Source of the DNA: Methylobacterium terricola
GTDB lineage: Bacteria > Pseudomonadota > Alphaproteobacteria > Rhizobiales > Beijerinckiaceae
Direction of reading: 5' to 3'
DNA: 64,000 bases
NCBI RefSeq assembly: GCF_006151805.1
Contig: NZ_VDDA01000010.1
Span: 62,001 to 126,000, forward strand
Positions 43,534 to 52,543 of the stretch are shown here, in pieces (positions within the stretch are counted from its first letter, which is position 1; each line of letters starts with the position of its first letter). Under the pieces are notes generated by a model, which was not told where the DNA came from, searched no databases, and was given only the letters and a program-made list of their open reading frames with translations. Position numbers and translations under genes: made by a program.

Positions 43534-44424
43534 ATGGACGGTCCGGCGCACCAGCTTCTGGCCGATGGCCGGCTGCACCTGCAGCACGGGCCGATCGACC
43601 TCGTGCTGCGTGCCTACGGCACCGAGGGGGCGGTGGCGGAGGCGCACCGGGCGGCGGTGGATCGCTTCGCCACGGTTCTGGGCGAACTCGTCGGCGAGTT
43701 GCCCGAGTTGCGGAAGGCGATGAGCGAGCGGCCGCGGGTCCAGGGCACGATCGCCCGCCGGATGGTCGCGGCGTGCCGGCCGCACAGGGAATTCATCACC
43801 CCGATGGCCGCGGTCGCGGGCGCGGTGGCCGACGAGATCCTGGAGGCGATGCGGGAGGCCGCCCCCCTCGACAAGGCCTTCGTCAACGATGGCGGCGACA
43901 TCGCCCTGCACCTGACCGAGGGCGAGACCCTGGCCGTCGGCGTGGCGGCGGATTTCTCCGGCGGCCCGGTCCCGGCGCTGAACGGACGGGTGATCCTGGC
44001 CTGCGAGGACGGCATCGGCGGCATCGCCACCTCGGGGCGGCAGGGCCGCTCCTTCTCCCTCGGCCTCGCCGATTCGGTGACGGTGCTCGCCCGCGACGCC
44101 GCCGGCGCGGATGCCGCCGCGACGCTGATCGCCAACGCGGTCGATCTGCCCGGTCATGCGGGCGTCGAACGGGTGCCTGCCACCGACCTCGATCCCGATT
44201 CGGATCTCGGCCCCCGCCTCGTCACCGTCGCGGTGCCGGTGCTCTCCGTCGACGCGGTCGCGGAGGCGCTCGAGGCGGGGCGGCGCCGGGCGGCGCAATT
44301 GCGCGCCGCCGGCCTGATCCGCTCCGCCGCCCTGATGCTGCAAGGCCGCTCCGTCGTCCTGGACGACCCGGGCATTCTCGACACTCCAGGCATTCTCGAA
44401 GGCAGAAGGAAGATCCGCTCATGA
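43534..44424 (+). CDS. UPF0280 family protein (ApbE-like fold)
   Basis: 296 residues. Conserved features include RPHREFITPMAAVAGAVADE, FVNDGGDIALHL and GIGGIATSGRQGRSFSLGLA, matching the UPF0280 family, distantly ApbE-like, of unassigned function. It follows the MarR gene with a 3-nt gap and overlaps the next start by ATGA. Near the C terminus the phrase PGIL occurs twice (DDPGILDTPGILEG), from a short repeat. Confidence 0.85.
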   Translation: MDGPAHQLLADGRLHLQHGPIDLVLRAYGTEGAVAEAHRAAVDRFATVLGELVGELPELRKAMSERPRVQGTIARRMVAACRPHREFITPMAAVAGAVADEILEAMREAAPLDKAFVNDGGDIALHLTEGETLAVGVAADFSGGPVPALNGRVILACEDGIGGIATSGRQGRSFSLGLADSVTVLARDAAGADAAATLIANAVDLPGHAGVERVPATDLDPDSDLGPRLVTVAVPVLSVDAVAEALEAGRRRAAQLRAAGLIRSAALMLQGRSVVLDDPGILDTPGILEGRRKIRS

Positions 44425-44999
44425 TCGAGGTCCGCAAGATCGTCGTCACCGTCGAGGAGGTTCGTCACGATGGCGGTCCGGCGCTGGCCGCCCCGATCCT
44501 GAAGGGCGCGGTCGCCTGCGTGCTCAAGAACCCCTTCGCCGGGCGCTACGAGGCCGAGATCACCCCGATGATGGAGGCGCTGAAGCCGCTCGGCGTCGAA
44601 TGCGCCCGCAAGCTCCTCGACGCGCTCGGCGGCGATCCGGGCCGGATCGAGGCCTATGGCAAGGGCTCGCTGGTGGGGGCCTCCGGCGAGCTCGAGCACG
44701 GGGCGCTGTGGCACGTGCCGGGCGGCTACGCCATGCGCGAGCTGCTCGGCCAGGCGCTGGCCATCGTGCCGTCGATGACCAAGCTCGGGCCGATGGGCGC
44801 GTCTCTCGACGTGCCGATCCACCACAAGGATGCGGCCTATGTCCGCTCGCATTTCGACGGCATCACCGTGGCGGTGGCGGATGCGCCCCGGGCCGACGAG
44901 ATCCTGTTCGCCCTCGCGATGACCACCGGCGGCCGGCCGCATGCCCGGGTCGGGGGGCTGACCAAGGACGCGATCGGGAAGTGGGACGGGCAGCGGTAA
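44421..44999 (+). CDS. DUF1185 / 'amino acid synthesis' family protein
   Basis: 192 residues from ATG 44421. The sequence (IEVRKIVVTVEEVRHDGG, KNPFAGRYEAEITPMMEA, IHHKDAAYVRSHFDGITVAV) matches the amino-acid-synthesis/DUF1185 family, often near hydantoinase genes. The biochemical role is not established. It is the last gene of the operon. Confidence 0.82.
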   Translation: MIEVRKIVVTVEEVRHDGGPALAAPILKGAVACVLKNPFAGRYEAEITPMMEALKPLGVECARKLLDALGGDPGRIEAYGKGSLVGASGELEHGALWHVPGGYAMRELLGQALAIVPSMTKLGPMGASLDVPIHHKDAAYVRSHFDGITVAVADAPRADEILFALAMTTGGRPHARVGGLTKDAIGKWDGQR

Positions 45000-45055
45000 C
45001 CGCGGGTTCGGGAGAGAACCGGGACCAGCCGGTGCGGCGGCGTCGAACCCGTCGC

Positions 45056-45100
45056 ATCGTCCCGGGACCGCGAAGCGCAGCCGGGGATCCAGAATCGCAG
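45056..45100. repeat. Copy of interspersed 'gtcccg ... gggatcca' repeat
   Basis: The segment contains CGTCCCGGGACCGCGAAG followed by GGGGATCCAG, as in other intergenic stretches of this window. The spacer 45000-45242 shows no gene besides. Confidence 0.5.
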
Positions 45101-45242
45101 GTCGGACGGAAGCGAGCGAATCCCGTCCCGCCATATCCGGAAGGACGCGCGCAGCTGGATTGCGGGCTCCGCGACGACCGGGGGTGCCGGGATCGTCGGG
45201 CGGGGCGTCCATCGCCGGGACACGTCGCCGCCGGGCGGCGTT

Positions 45243-46649
45243 CTAAGCGGCCCCCCGCTCCGGCATCACCGCATCCGGGCGCGGCCCCGGGCTCGCCTCG
45301 ACGCGGTTGCGGCCGTTGCGCTTGCAGCGATAGAGCGCGGCATCCGCGCGGGCGACCAGGCTGTCGGTGCTCTCGCCCGGGGCCAGGGTGGCGACGCCGA
45401 ACGAGCAGGTACGGGGGCCGACCTCCGGCAGGGCCGTGCCCTCGACCCGCACCCGGAGGCGCTCGGCAATCGCCGTGGCGGTGGCGAGATCCGCGGCCGG
45501 GCAGAGCAGCATGAATTCCTCGCCGCCCCAGCGGCCGAGGGTGTCGCTGGGGCGTACGGCATCGCGCAGCAGGGCCGCGAAGGCGATCAGCACCTGATCG
45601 CCGACCTTGTGGCCGTAGCGGTCGTTGACCGACTTGAAGTTGTCGACGTCGCCGAGGATCAGCGACAGCGGGGCCCCGCTCTCCGTCGCGTGCTCGGCCG
45701 TCTCGGCCAGGGCCTCGTCGAGTTTGCGCCGGTTGAACAGGCCGGTGAGCAGATCGGTATGGGCCAGGGTCTCGAGGTCGCGGGTGCGCTCGGCGATGCG
45801 GTCCTGCAGCGTCGCGTTCATCTCGCGCAGGTCGCGCATCAGGGCGGCGTTCTCCTCGAAGGAGCGTCGCAGCCGGTCGCGCATGGTATTGAGCGCGCCG
45901 GCGAGCGCATGCAGCTCGTTGCGGCCGCCCGCCTCGATGGTGAGCGGCGGCGCCGCCGCGAGGGTGTCGGCATCGATCCGCGCCAGGTAGTCCCGGATCT
46001 GCGCCAGCGGCCGGCCGACCATGGTGCGGATCACCAGATAGAAGATGAACCACAGCATCAGCGACTTGACCGCCGAGTTGATCAGGATCACGTAGAGCGT
46101 GTTCTTCACCTGCTCGATGGCGATGCTGTCGTCGGAATGGACGGTCCAGGAGCCGATTGGGTAGAGGCGGCCATTCTCGTCGGTATGGACGACCGGGAAG
46201 GTGCGGCTGAACGCGGTGCCGAAGCTCCGGCTGGCGGGCTGCAGCTCCTCATTGCGTCCGACATGCCAGATCTTGCCCGAATCGTCGGAGAAGGTGCCGA
46301 TCGCCTGGACGCGCTGGCCGGCCTCGTCGCGGACCTCGACCCCTACGACCGCCGGGACCTCGCGCATGCCCGCCAGGATGCCGCGCAGCACCTCGGTATT
46401 GTACCGCCACATCGCGTCCTCAATGCCGGGGCTGAAGGTGCGCTGCAACGAATCCACGTCGTCCTGCAGACGCTGGCTCGCGGCCTGATAGGCCACCAGC
46501 ATCTGGACGGCCGTGAGGCCTACGGCCACCACCACGTAGCAGCCGAACATCACCCTCATCAGGCGCCCGGCGAGCGCGCGGTCGCGCAGGGGCGCACCGG
46601 AATTCCCGTCGCTGCCGAAGATCCCGCGAAGGTAACGTAGAACCGCCAT
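45243..46649 (-). CDS. Membrane diguanylate cyclase with HAMP and GGEEF domain
   Basis: 468 residues. One helix near residue 30-50 and another near 190-210 enclose a periplasmic sensor, followed by a HAMP-like linker, a coiled coil and a GGDEF-type domain. The active motif is GGEEF at residues 375-379, with an RxxD inhibitory site (RPSD, 366-369) five residues earlier. It should make c-di-GMP from GTP with product inhibition. No EAL domain is present. The signal sensed is unknown. Confidence 0.93.
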   Translation of the reverse strand: MAVLRYLRGIFGSDGNSGAPLRDRALAGRLMRVMFGCYVVVAVGLTAVQMLVAYQAASQRLQDDVDSLQRTFSPGIEDAMWRYNTEVLRGILAGMREVPAVVGVEVRDEAGQRVQAIGTFSDDSGKIWHVGRNEELQPASRSFGTAFSRTFPVVHTDENGRLYPIGSWTVHSDDSIAIEQVKNTLYVILINSAVKSLMLWFIFYLVIRTMVGRPLAQIRDYLARIDADTLAAAPPLTIEAGGRNELHALAGALNTMRDRLRRSFEENAALMRDLREMNATLQDRIAERTRDLETLAHTDLLTGLFNRRKLDEALAETAEHATESGAPLSLILGDVDNFKSVNDRYGHKVGDQVLIAFAALLRDAVRPSDTLGRWGGEEFMLLCPAADLATATAIAERLRVRVEGTALPEVGPRTCSFGVATLAPGESTDSLVARADAALYRCKRNGRNRVEASPGPRPDAVMPERGAA

Positions 46650-47138
46650 GCCTTAAGCGCGACCCCCGAGGCTGCCGGGCCGGGCGTCCCGTCTCGCATC
46701 GTGCAGGAGGAAAACGGCCGCGGCGAGCGGGACATGACTCCTCTGCTGCTTCATTCCCGCCCCCCTTATCCCAGCCACAACTCTGTCTGTTAGACTCGGG
46801 CCCGACATTCAAGATCCCGTTAATCGCCTGCGAGACGGGACCGTAGCACTAAATTCCTAAAAATACTGACGCCCGATCGCCCTGGTCCGGGCCGCCGGTG
46901 CTGCGGCAGGTCCGACCGGAAGGAGGGGCCTGCCCCTCTCGATCTTGTCGGTCCGAGACGATCACGCCGGATGGGATATTTTTATCCCCGAGAATGCGGT
47001 CCCGGCTCAAGCGGATTCCGCGTTCTCGGTCGATTGACCGGTGCATGGCGGCCGGCTTCGGAGGACGCGCGGCGCGCGCCGGCCGGGCAACGGCGTCGCG
47101 CCCCGGGATCCCGGAAGCCCGTCCCGCATTCACTGCGC
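46650..47138. other. Intergenic region upstream of the molybdenum enzyme operon
   Basis: About 490 nt between the divergent cyclase and PaoA-like genes. A short AT-rich stretch near 46838-46870 (CTAAATTCCTAAAAATACTG) may hold a promoter. Positions 46991-47001 and 47020-47030 can form an 11-bp stem (one G-U pair) with an 18-nt loop. I see no convincing gene in it. Confidence 0.5.
46991..47030 (+). promoter_or_regulatory. Leader hairpin before the PaoABC-like operon
   Basis: CGAGAATGCGG (46991-47001) pairs with CCGCGTTCTCG (47020-47030), 10 of 11 pairs and one G-U. It lies about 175 nt before the first structural gene, in the likely leader. It is not a match to a riboswitch that I can name. 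Confidence 0.4.
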
Positions 47139-47207
47139 ATGACCACGACCGCCACGACCTCGACCGCCATCGGCTTGACCGCCACGACCGCAACCGGAGA
47201 CGTCTGA
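47139..47207 (+). CDS. Possible Thr-rich leader peptide
   Basis: ATG 47139 starts a 22-codon frame with ten threonines and four alanines (MTTTATTSTAIGLTATTATG, then DV). Its TGA overlaps the ATG of the PaoA-like gene as TGATG. No strong ribosome site is visible, and the run comes from a repeating CACGACC unit. It resembles leader peptides of amino-acid operons in composition only. It may be a chance frame. Confidence 0.35.
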   Translation: MTTTATTSTAIGLTATTATGDV

Positions 47208-47815
47208 TGGCCGGAGCCTCCGCCCCCGCTTCCCTCGCCGCCCTGCCCGGGATCGCCCGGGCCGTCCCCGGCCCCGGCGACGACGCGCCGGTGACCGCCC
47301 GTGTCGCGCTCACGGTGAACGGCGTGCGCCGAGAGATCGACCTCGACCTGCGCACCAGCCTGCTCGACGCGATGCGCGAGCACCTGCACCTGACCGGCTC
47401 GAAGAAGGGCTGCGATCACGGCCAGTGCGGCGCCTGCACGATGATCGTCAACGGGCGGCGCATCAACGGCTGCCTGACGCTCGCGGTGATGCACCAGGGC
47501 GCCGAGATCACCACCATCGAGGGATTGGGCCAGCCCGACGCGCTTCACCCGCTTCAGGCCGCCTTCGTGACGCATGACGGCTACCAGTGCGGCTATTGCA
47601 CGCCCGGTCAGATCTGCTCCGGGGTCGCGGTGCTGGAGGAGATCCGGGCCGGCATCCCGAGCCACGCCACCGGCGACCTCACCCGGCCGCCCGAGTTGAG
47701 CGAGGCCGAGATCCGCGAGCGGATGAGCGGCAATCTCTGCCGCTGCGGCGCCTATTCGAACATCGTCGAGGCGATGACGGACTATGCCGAGCAAGCGTCC
47801 GGGAGCCGCGCATGA
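47207..47815 (+). CDS. Aldehyde oxidoreductase/xanthine dehydrogenase-type [2Fe-2S] subunit
   Basis: 202 residues from ATG 47207, which has GGAGA 7 nt upstream. Two [2Fe-2S] motifs are complete: KGCDHGQCGACTMIVNG and later YQCGYCTPGQICS plus GNLCRCGAY. It matches the small subunit of PaoABC-type aldehyde oxidoreductases. It overlaps the FAD-subunit gene by ATGA. A Tat signal, usual for E. coli PaoA, is not obvious here. Confidence 0.92.
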   Translation: MAGASAPASLAALPGIARAVPGPGDDAPVTARVALTVNGVRREIDLDLRTSLLDAMREHLHLTGSKKGCDHGQCGACTMIVNGRRINGCLTLAVMHQGAEITTIEGLGQPDALHPLQAAFVTHDGYQCGYCTPGQICSGVAVLEEIRAGIPSHATGDLTRPPELSEAEIRERMSGNLCRCGAYSNIVEAMTDYAEQASGSRA

Positions 47816-48762
47816 AGTCGTTCACCTACGAGCGCCCCGGCACCCCGGCCGAGGCCGCCGCCGCGATGGCGCAGCGGCCCGATGCCAAGTTCATCGCCGG
47901 CGGCACCAACCTCCTCGACCTGATGAAGCTGCAGGTCGAGGCGCCGTCCCACCTCGTCGACGTCAACGGCCTGGGCCTCGACGCGATCGAGGAGACGCCG
48001 GAGGGCGGGCTCCGCATCGGTGCGCTCGTGCGCAACACCGATCTCGCGGCGGATGACAGGGTGCGACGGGATTACGGCGTGCTCGCCCGGGCTCTCCTCG
48101 CCGGCGCCACCGGCCAGCTGCGCAACCAGGCCACCACCGCCGGCAACCTGCTGCAGCGCACCCGCTGCCCGTATTTCTACGACACGGCGCAGGCCTGCAA
48201 CAAACGCCAGCCCGGCTCGGGCTGCTCCGCCCTCGACGGGGTCAGCCGCCAGCTCGCGGTGATCGGCGGCAGCGACGCCTGCATCGCCACGAACCCGTCC
48301 GACATGGCGGTGGCGATGCGGGTGCTCGACGCCACGGTCGAGACCGTCGACGCGGGCGGCACCGGACGAACGATCCCGATCGCCGCGTTCCACCGCCTGC
48401 CGGGCGACGAACCGGAGCGCGACACGGTGCTCAAGCACGACGAGCTGATCACCGCGGTGACGCTGCCGAAGCCGCTCGGCGGCGTGCAGGTCTACCGCAA
48501 GGTGCGCGACCGGGCGTCCTACGCCTTCGCCCTGGTCTCGGTCGCCGTGGTGATTCAGCCGGACGGGACCGGCCGGGTCGCCTTCGGCGGCCTCGCCCAC
48601 AAGCCCTGGCGGGTCGAGGCGGCCGAGGGAGAGCTGCCGCGCGGGCCCAAGGCGACGGCGTCGGCAGCGCTCGCCGGTGCGGCTCCCACTCCCGACAACG
48701 CGTTCAAGCTGACGCTGGCCGAGCGGACCCTCGGTGCGGCGCTCAAGCAGGCGAGGGCCTGA
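47812..48762 (+). CDS. Aldehyde oxidoreductase FAD-binding subunit (PaoB-like)
   Basis: 316 residues. The FAD-binding motif is KFIAGGTNLLDLMKLQ, with ATTAGNLLQRTRCPYF downstream. A cysteine-rich segment (RCPYFYDTAQACNKRQPGSG, then CSALDG) is the extra [4Fe-4S] site typical of PaoB. It transfers electrons between FAD and the iron-sulfur subunit. The molybdenum subunit gene starts 3 nt later. Confidence 0.92.
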   Translation: MKSFTYERPGTPAEAAAAMAQRPDAKFIAGGTNLLDLMKLQVEAPSHLVDVNGLGLDAIEETPEGGLRIGALVRNTDLAADDRVRRDYGVLARALLAGATGQLRNQATTAGNLLQRTRCPYFYDTAQACNKRQPGSGCSALDGVSRQLAVIGGSDACIATNPSDMAVAMRVLDATVETVDAGGTGRTIPIAAFHRLPGDEPERDTVLKHDELITAVTLPKPLGGVQVYRKVRDRASYAFALVSVAVVIQPDGTGRVAFGGLAHKPWRVEAAEGELPRGPKATASAALAGAAPTPDNAFKLTLAERTLGAALKQARA

Positions 48763-48765
48763 CCG

Positions 48766-50985
48766 ATGAAGTTCGACACACCAGCCGGCCAGAACCCGAT
48801 CGACCGCCTCCGCGTGGTCGGCTGCCCCACCGACCGCATCGACGGCAAGTACAAGACCACCGGCACAGCCGCCTATGCCTACGAGCGCCACGACGTGGCG
48901 GACCACCAGGCCTACGGCTACGTGCTGGGTGCGACCATCCCCAAGGGCCGCGTGCGCGCCGTCGACACCGCCGCCGCCAAGGCGGCCGCCGGGGTGATCG
49001 CGGTCGTCACGACCCTCGACGTGCCGAAGCTCGGGCTCGGCACGATGAACTACGCCAGCCTGTTCGGCGGAGACCGGATCCAGCACTATCATCAGGCGGT
49101 CGCCGTGGTGGTGGCCGAGACCTTCGAGCAGGCCCGCGCGGCGTCGTTCCTGGTCCGGATCGACTACGCCCCGGAGGCCGGCCGCTTCGACCTCGCGGCG
49201 GAAGCGCCGCACGCGCCGCCGGCCAAGGCCGATAGCGGCGAGGGCAGCGGGGCCGACGGCGCCGAGCGGGTCGGCGACTTCGAGGGCGCCTTCGCGCAGG
49301 CGCCGGTGCAGCTGGACGCCACCTACACCACCTCCGACGAGTCCCACGCGATGATGGAGCCGCATGCGACGATCGCGGCCTGGGACGGCGACAGGCTCAC
49401 GCTCTGGACCTCGAACCAGATGATCGCCTGGGCCAAGGGCAGCATCGCCAAGATCTTGGGGATTCCGAAGCAGAACGTGCGGGTCGATTCACCCTATATC
49501 GGCGGCGGCTTCGGCGGAAAGCTCTTCGTGCGCGCCGACGCGGTGCTGGCGGCGCTCGCCGCCAAGGCAGCCGGGCGGCCGGTGAAGGTGGCCCTCACCC
49601 GCCCGCTGGTCGCGAACAACACCACCCACCGCCCGGCCACGATCCAGCGCGTGCGCATCGGCGCGACGCGGGACGGCACCATCACGGCGATCGCCCACGA
49701 AAGCGTGTCCGGCAACGTGCCGGGCGGCGTGCCCGAGACCGCGGTCGACCAGACCAAGCTCCTCTATGCCGGCGCCAACCGCCTGACCGCCCTGCGGCTC
49801 GCCGAGCTCGACCTGCCCGAGGGCAACGCCATGCGGGCCCCGGGCGAGGCGCCCGGGATGCTGGCGCTCGAGGTCGCCATGGACGAGATGGCGTCGATGC
49901 TCGGGATCGACCCGGTCGAGTTCCGCATCCGCAACGATACCCAGGTCGATCCGAACCAGCCCGATCGCCCGTTCTCGCACCGCGACCTCGTCGGCTGCCT
50001 GCGGCTCGGCGCCGAGAGATTCGGGTGGGCGGCGCGCAATCCGGCACCGGGCCAGGCCCGCGACGGGCAGTGGCTCGTCGGGATGGGCGTGGCGGCCGGG
50101 TTTCGCAACAATCTAGTGATGAAGTCCGCCGCCCGGGTCCGGCTCGACGCCGCCGGGACGGTCACGGTCGAGACCGACATGACCGATATCGGCACCGGCA
50201 GCTACACCATCATCGCCCAGACCGCCGCCGAGATGATGGGCGTTCCCCTCGACCGGGTCGTGGTGCGGCTCGGCGATTCCGACCACCCGGCCGCGGCGGG
50301 TTCCGGCGGGCAATGGGGCGCCAACAGCGCGACGGCGGGGGTCTACGCCGCCTGCACCAAGCTGCGCGAGGCGGTGGCGCAGCGTCTCGGCATCAACTCG
50401 GCCGATGCGGACTTTGCCGGGGGCGAGGTCCGGGCCGGCAACCTGTCCGTTCCGCTCGCGCAGGCCGCGCAGGCGGGAGAGCTCGTCGCCGAGGACGCGA
50501 TGGAGTACGGCGACCTCGCGAAGCGTCAGCAGCAATCGACCTTCGCCGGCCATTTCGTCGAGGTCGGGGTCGATGTCGACACGGCGGAGGTGCGGGTGCG
50601 CCGGATGCTGGCGGTCTGCGCCGCCGGGCGGATCCTCAACCCGAAATCGGCCCGCAGCCAGGTCATCGGCGGCATGACCATGGGGGTCGGCGCCGCCCTG
50701 ATGGAGAAGCTGTCGGTCGACAAGAAGCGCGGCTTCTTCGTCAACCACGATCTCGCCGGCTATGAGGTGCCGGTCCATGCCGACATCCCGCACCAGGAGG
50801 TGATCTTCCTCGACGAGGTCGATCCCACCTCCTCGCCGATGAAGGCCAAGGGCGTCGGCGAGCTCGGCCTGTGCGGCGTCGGCGCCGCGGTGGCGAACGC
50901 GATCACCCACGCCACCGGCATCCGCGTGCGCGACTTCCCCCTCACCCTCGACAAGCTGCTCGCGCAGATGCCGGACGCCGCATGA
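48766..50985 (+). CDS. Aldehyde oxidoreductase molybdopterin-binding subunit (PaoC-like)
   Basis: 739 residues. The motifs are TTSDESHAMMEPHATIAAWD and SPYIGGGFGGKLFVRADAVL in the first half, and MRAPGEAPGMLALEVAMDEM plus GKGVGELGLCGVGAAVANAI-like residues near the end. The Glu in KGVGELGLCG is the catalytic base position of the family. It oxidises aldehydes or related carbonyl compounds in E. coli PaoABC; the substrate here is not shown. No XdhC-type cofactor-insertion gene is present nearby. Confidence 0.93.
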   Translation: MKFDTPAGQNPIDRLRVVGCPTDRIDGKYKTTGTAAYAYERHDVADHQAYGYVLGATIPKGRVRAVDTAAAKAAAGVIAVVTTLDVPKLGLGTMNYASLFGGDRIQHYHQAVAVVVAETFEQARAASFLVRIDYAPEAGRFDLAAEAPHAPPAKADSGEGSGADGAERVGDFEGAFAQAPVQLDATYTTSDESHAMMEPHATIAAWDGDRLTLWTSNQMIAWAKGSIAKILGIPKQNVRVDSPYIGGGFGGKLFVRADAVLAALAAKAAGRPVKVALTRPLVANNTTHRPATIQRVRIGATRDGTITAIAHESVSGNVPGGVPETAVDQTKLLYAGANRLTALRLAELDLPEGNAMRAPGEAPGMLALEVAMDEMASMLGIDPVEFRIRNDTQVDPNQPDRPFSHRDLVGCLRLGAERFGWAARNPAPGQARDGQWLVGMGVAAGFRNNLVMKSAARVRLDAAGTVTVETDMTDIGTGSYTIIAQTAAEMMGVPLDRVVVRLGDSDHPAAAGSGGQWGANSATAGVYAACTKLREAVAQRLGINSADADFAGGEVRAGNLSVPLAQAAQAGELVAEDAMEYGDLAKRQQQSTFAGHFVEVGVDVDTAEVRVRRMLAVCAAGRILNPKSARSQVIGGMTMGVGAALMEKLSVDKKRGFFVNHDLAGYEVPVHADIPHQEVIFLDEVDPTSSPMKAKGVGELGLCGVGAAVANAITHATGIRVRDFPLTLDKLLAQMPDAA

Positions 50986-51094
50986 CGTCCGGCGGGGACG
51001 ACCGGCGCGCAAGCGACGGCAGGGCGATGCGGGCGCAAGAGCGGGTCGGGAAGGAAAGCTGAACGCCGGCCCGACCGGATCCGGCATCGTCCCC

Positions 51095-51132
51095 CGTCGT
51101 CCCGGGGCCGCATGGCGGCGCCCGGGACGACG
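51095..51132. repeat. Interspersed repeat copy with 12-bp stem
   Basis: CGTCGTCCCGGG (51095-51106) and CCCGGGACGACG (51121-51132) are perfect complements with a 14-nt loop. It sits after the PaoC-like gene and before the convergent MFS gene, so it may also terminate transcription. The spacer 50986-51185 has no gene. Confidence 0.6.
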
Positions 51133-51185
51133 CCGAGGGTGAGGGACCGAGATCGGTTGTCCTCACCCTCCCCGTCGGCATGTCT

Positions 51186-52358
51186 CTACGCCGCCAACAC
51201 CTCGTCCGGCAGCGCCAGGCCCTCCCCCCGCGCCGGCCGGTCGCGGACACAGGCGACCATCGCGACGATCCCGAGGGAGGCCGGCAGGATCGCCAGGGAT
51301 GGCGCGGCGGTGAGCGAGGCCATGGCCGCGCCCGCGAGGCAGCCGCCGATGGCGCCGAGGTCCCAGCCGGTCTCGGCCCCGAGATGGAACCGGTAGGCGG
51401 CGCCCGAGCGCTTCGCGCGCTCGTAGATCGCGCTCATGATGACCGGGACGTAGAGGCCATTCGCCGCCGCGCCCGCGGCGTTGGCGAGATGGGCCGCCGC
51501 CGGCAGCCAGGACAGGCCGGTGCGCAAGGCGAACACCGCCGCGAGCGCTCCCGCCACCATGACGAGATACGTGCCGCGCCGGCCCCGGTCGATCGCCGCG
51601 CCGCAGGCGAGGCCGGCGACGACGCCGGCGAGGGCGGCGAGCGAGCCCGACCAGGCGAAGGCCTCGTAATGCGAGCCGAGCGTCGTGAACAGCACCATCG
51701 GCCAGGCGAGGGCGAGGCCGGAGGCCATCCAGCCATCGGCCGCGAAGACCGCCATGCCACGGCGATCGACGTCGCGGAACGAGGCACGCATGGCGGGGAC
51801 CGGACCGGCCTCGATCGCGCGCATCCGCACGACCGGCACGGCCGAGAGGAGCAGGATCGCGGCGGCGAGGCCGAAATCCGCCGCCGGCCCGAATTGCGTC
51901 AGGATCGCGCCGCCGAGGAGCGGCGCCACGACGGCGATCGAGCCGGTCGCGGCCTGGCGGGCGGCGATCTGCCGGCCGCGGGTCTCGCCGGCGGCGGTGA
52001 CCGCGGAGGCCGCGTGCAGGATCGGCCAGTAGAGCGATTCCGACAGCGCGACGATGCCGATCCAGGCGGCGAGCCAGCGCGGATCCTCGGCGAGCGCCAG
52101 CGGCCCGAATTGCAGCGCGTTGACGGCGATGCCGAGAAGCAGGGCGCGCCGCAGGCCGATGCGCCGCACGAGCGGCAGCACCGCGAGGCGCAGGGCGAAC
52201 CGCGCCGCCAGGATGGCGGCGTAGACGCAGAGCGCGACGGACAGGCCGAGGCCGATCTTCATCAGGTAGGCGCCGACGAAGCCGCCCGCCAGGGAGGTGG
52301 CGGCTTGCGCCCCGGCGCAATGGAGGGTGAGCAGGTGGAACTGACGGGTGGTGGACAC
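51186..52358 (-). CDS. MFS transporter
   Basis: 390 residues with about 12 hydrophobic helices. The internal repeat pattern of the major facilitator superfamily is seen (VRRIGLRRALLLG between helices 2 and 3, DRGRRGTYLVMVAGALAA in the second half). There is no recognised substrate motif. The start at 52358 fits the N terminus MSTTRQFHLLTLHCAGAQA. It converges on the PaoC-like gene; the upstream AEC transporter has the same orientation but is about 185 nt away. Confidence 0.85.
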   Translation of the reverse strand: MSTTRQFHLLTLHCAGAQAATSLAGGFVGAYLMKIGLGLSVALCVYAAILAARFALRLAVLPLVRRIGLRRALLLGIAVNALQFGPLALAEDPRWLAAWIGIVALSESLYWPILHAASAVTAAGETRGRQIAARQAATGSIAVVAPLLGGAILTQFGPAADFGLAAAILLLSAVPVVRMRAIEAGPVPAMRASFRDVDRRGMAVFAADGWMASGLALAWPMVLFTTLGSHYEAFAWSGSLAALAGVVAGLACGAAIDRGRRGTYLVMVAGALAAVFALRTGLSWLPAAAHLANAAGAAANGLYVPVIMSAIYERAKRSGAAYRFHLGAETGWDLGAIGGCLAGAAMASLTAAPSLAILPASLGIVAMVACVRDRPARGEGLALPDEVLAA

Positions 52359-52543
52359 GTGCGCGACCTCGGCCGCGCTCCGTGGGGAAGCGGGCCGTCA
52401 GGGGTTGGATCCGAGCCGATGGACGAGCGTGGTCTACGCCGAAACATGGCCGCCCGGAGGCGGAGCGGCGCGAGCGGCCGGCAGGGCAGCCATTCCGCCG
52501 TCGCGGGCGGTCATATGGCCGCCCCCGCCGGGGGCCACCGGAT

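Noticed and set aside
47139..47192. Extension of the PaoA-like protein upstream through the CACGACC repeat
   Set aside because: In the reading frame of the gene this region is a run of His, Asp and Arg with no Tat motif; ATG 47207 has a good ribosome site.
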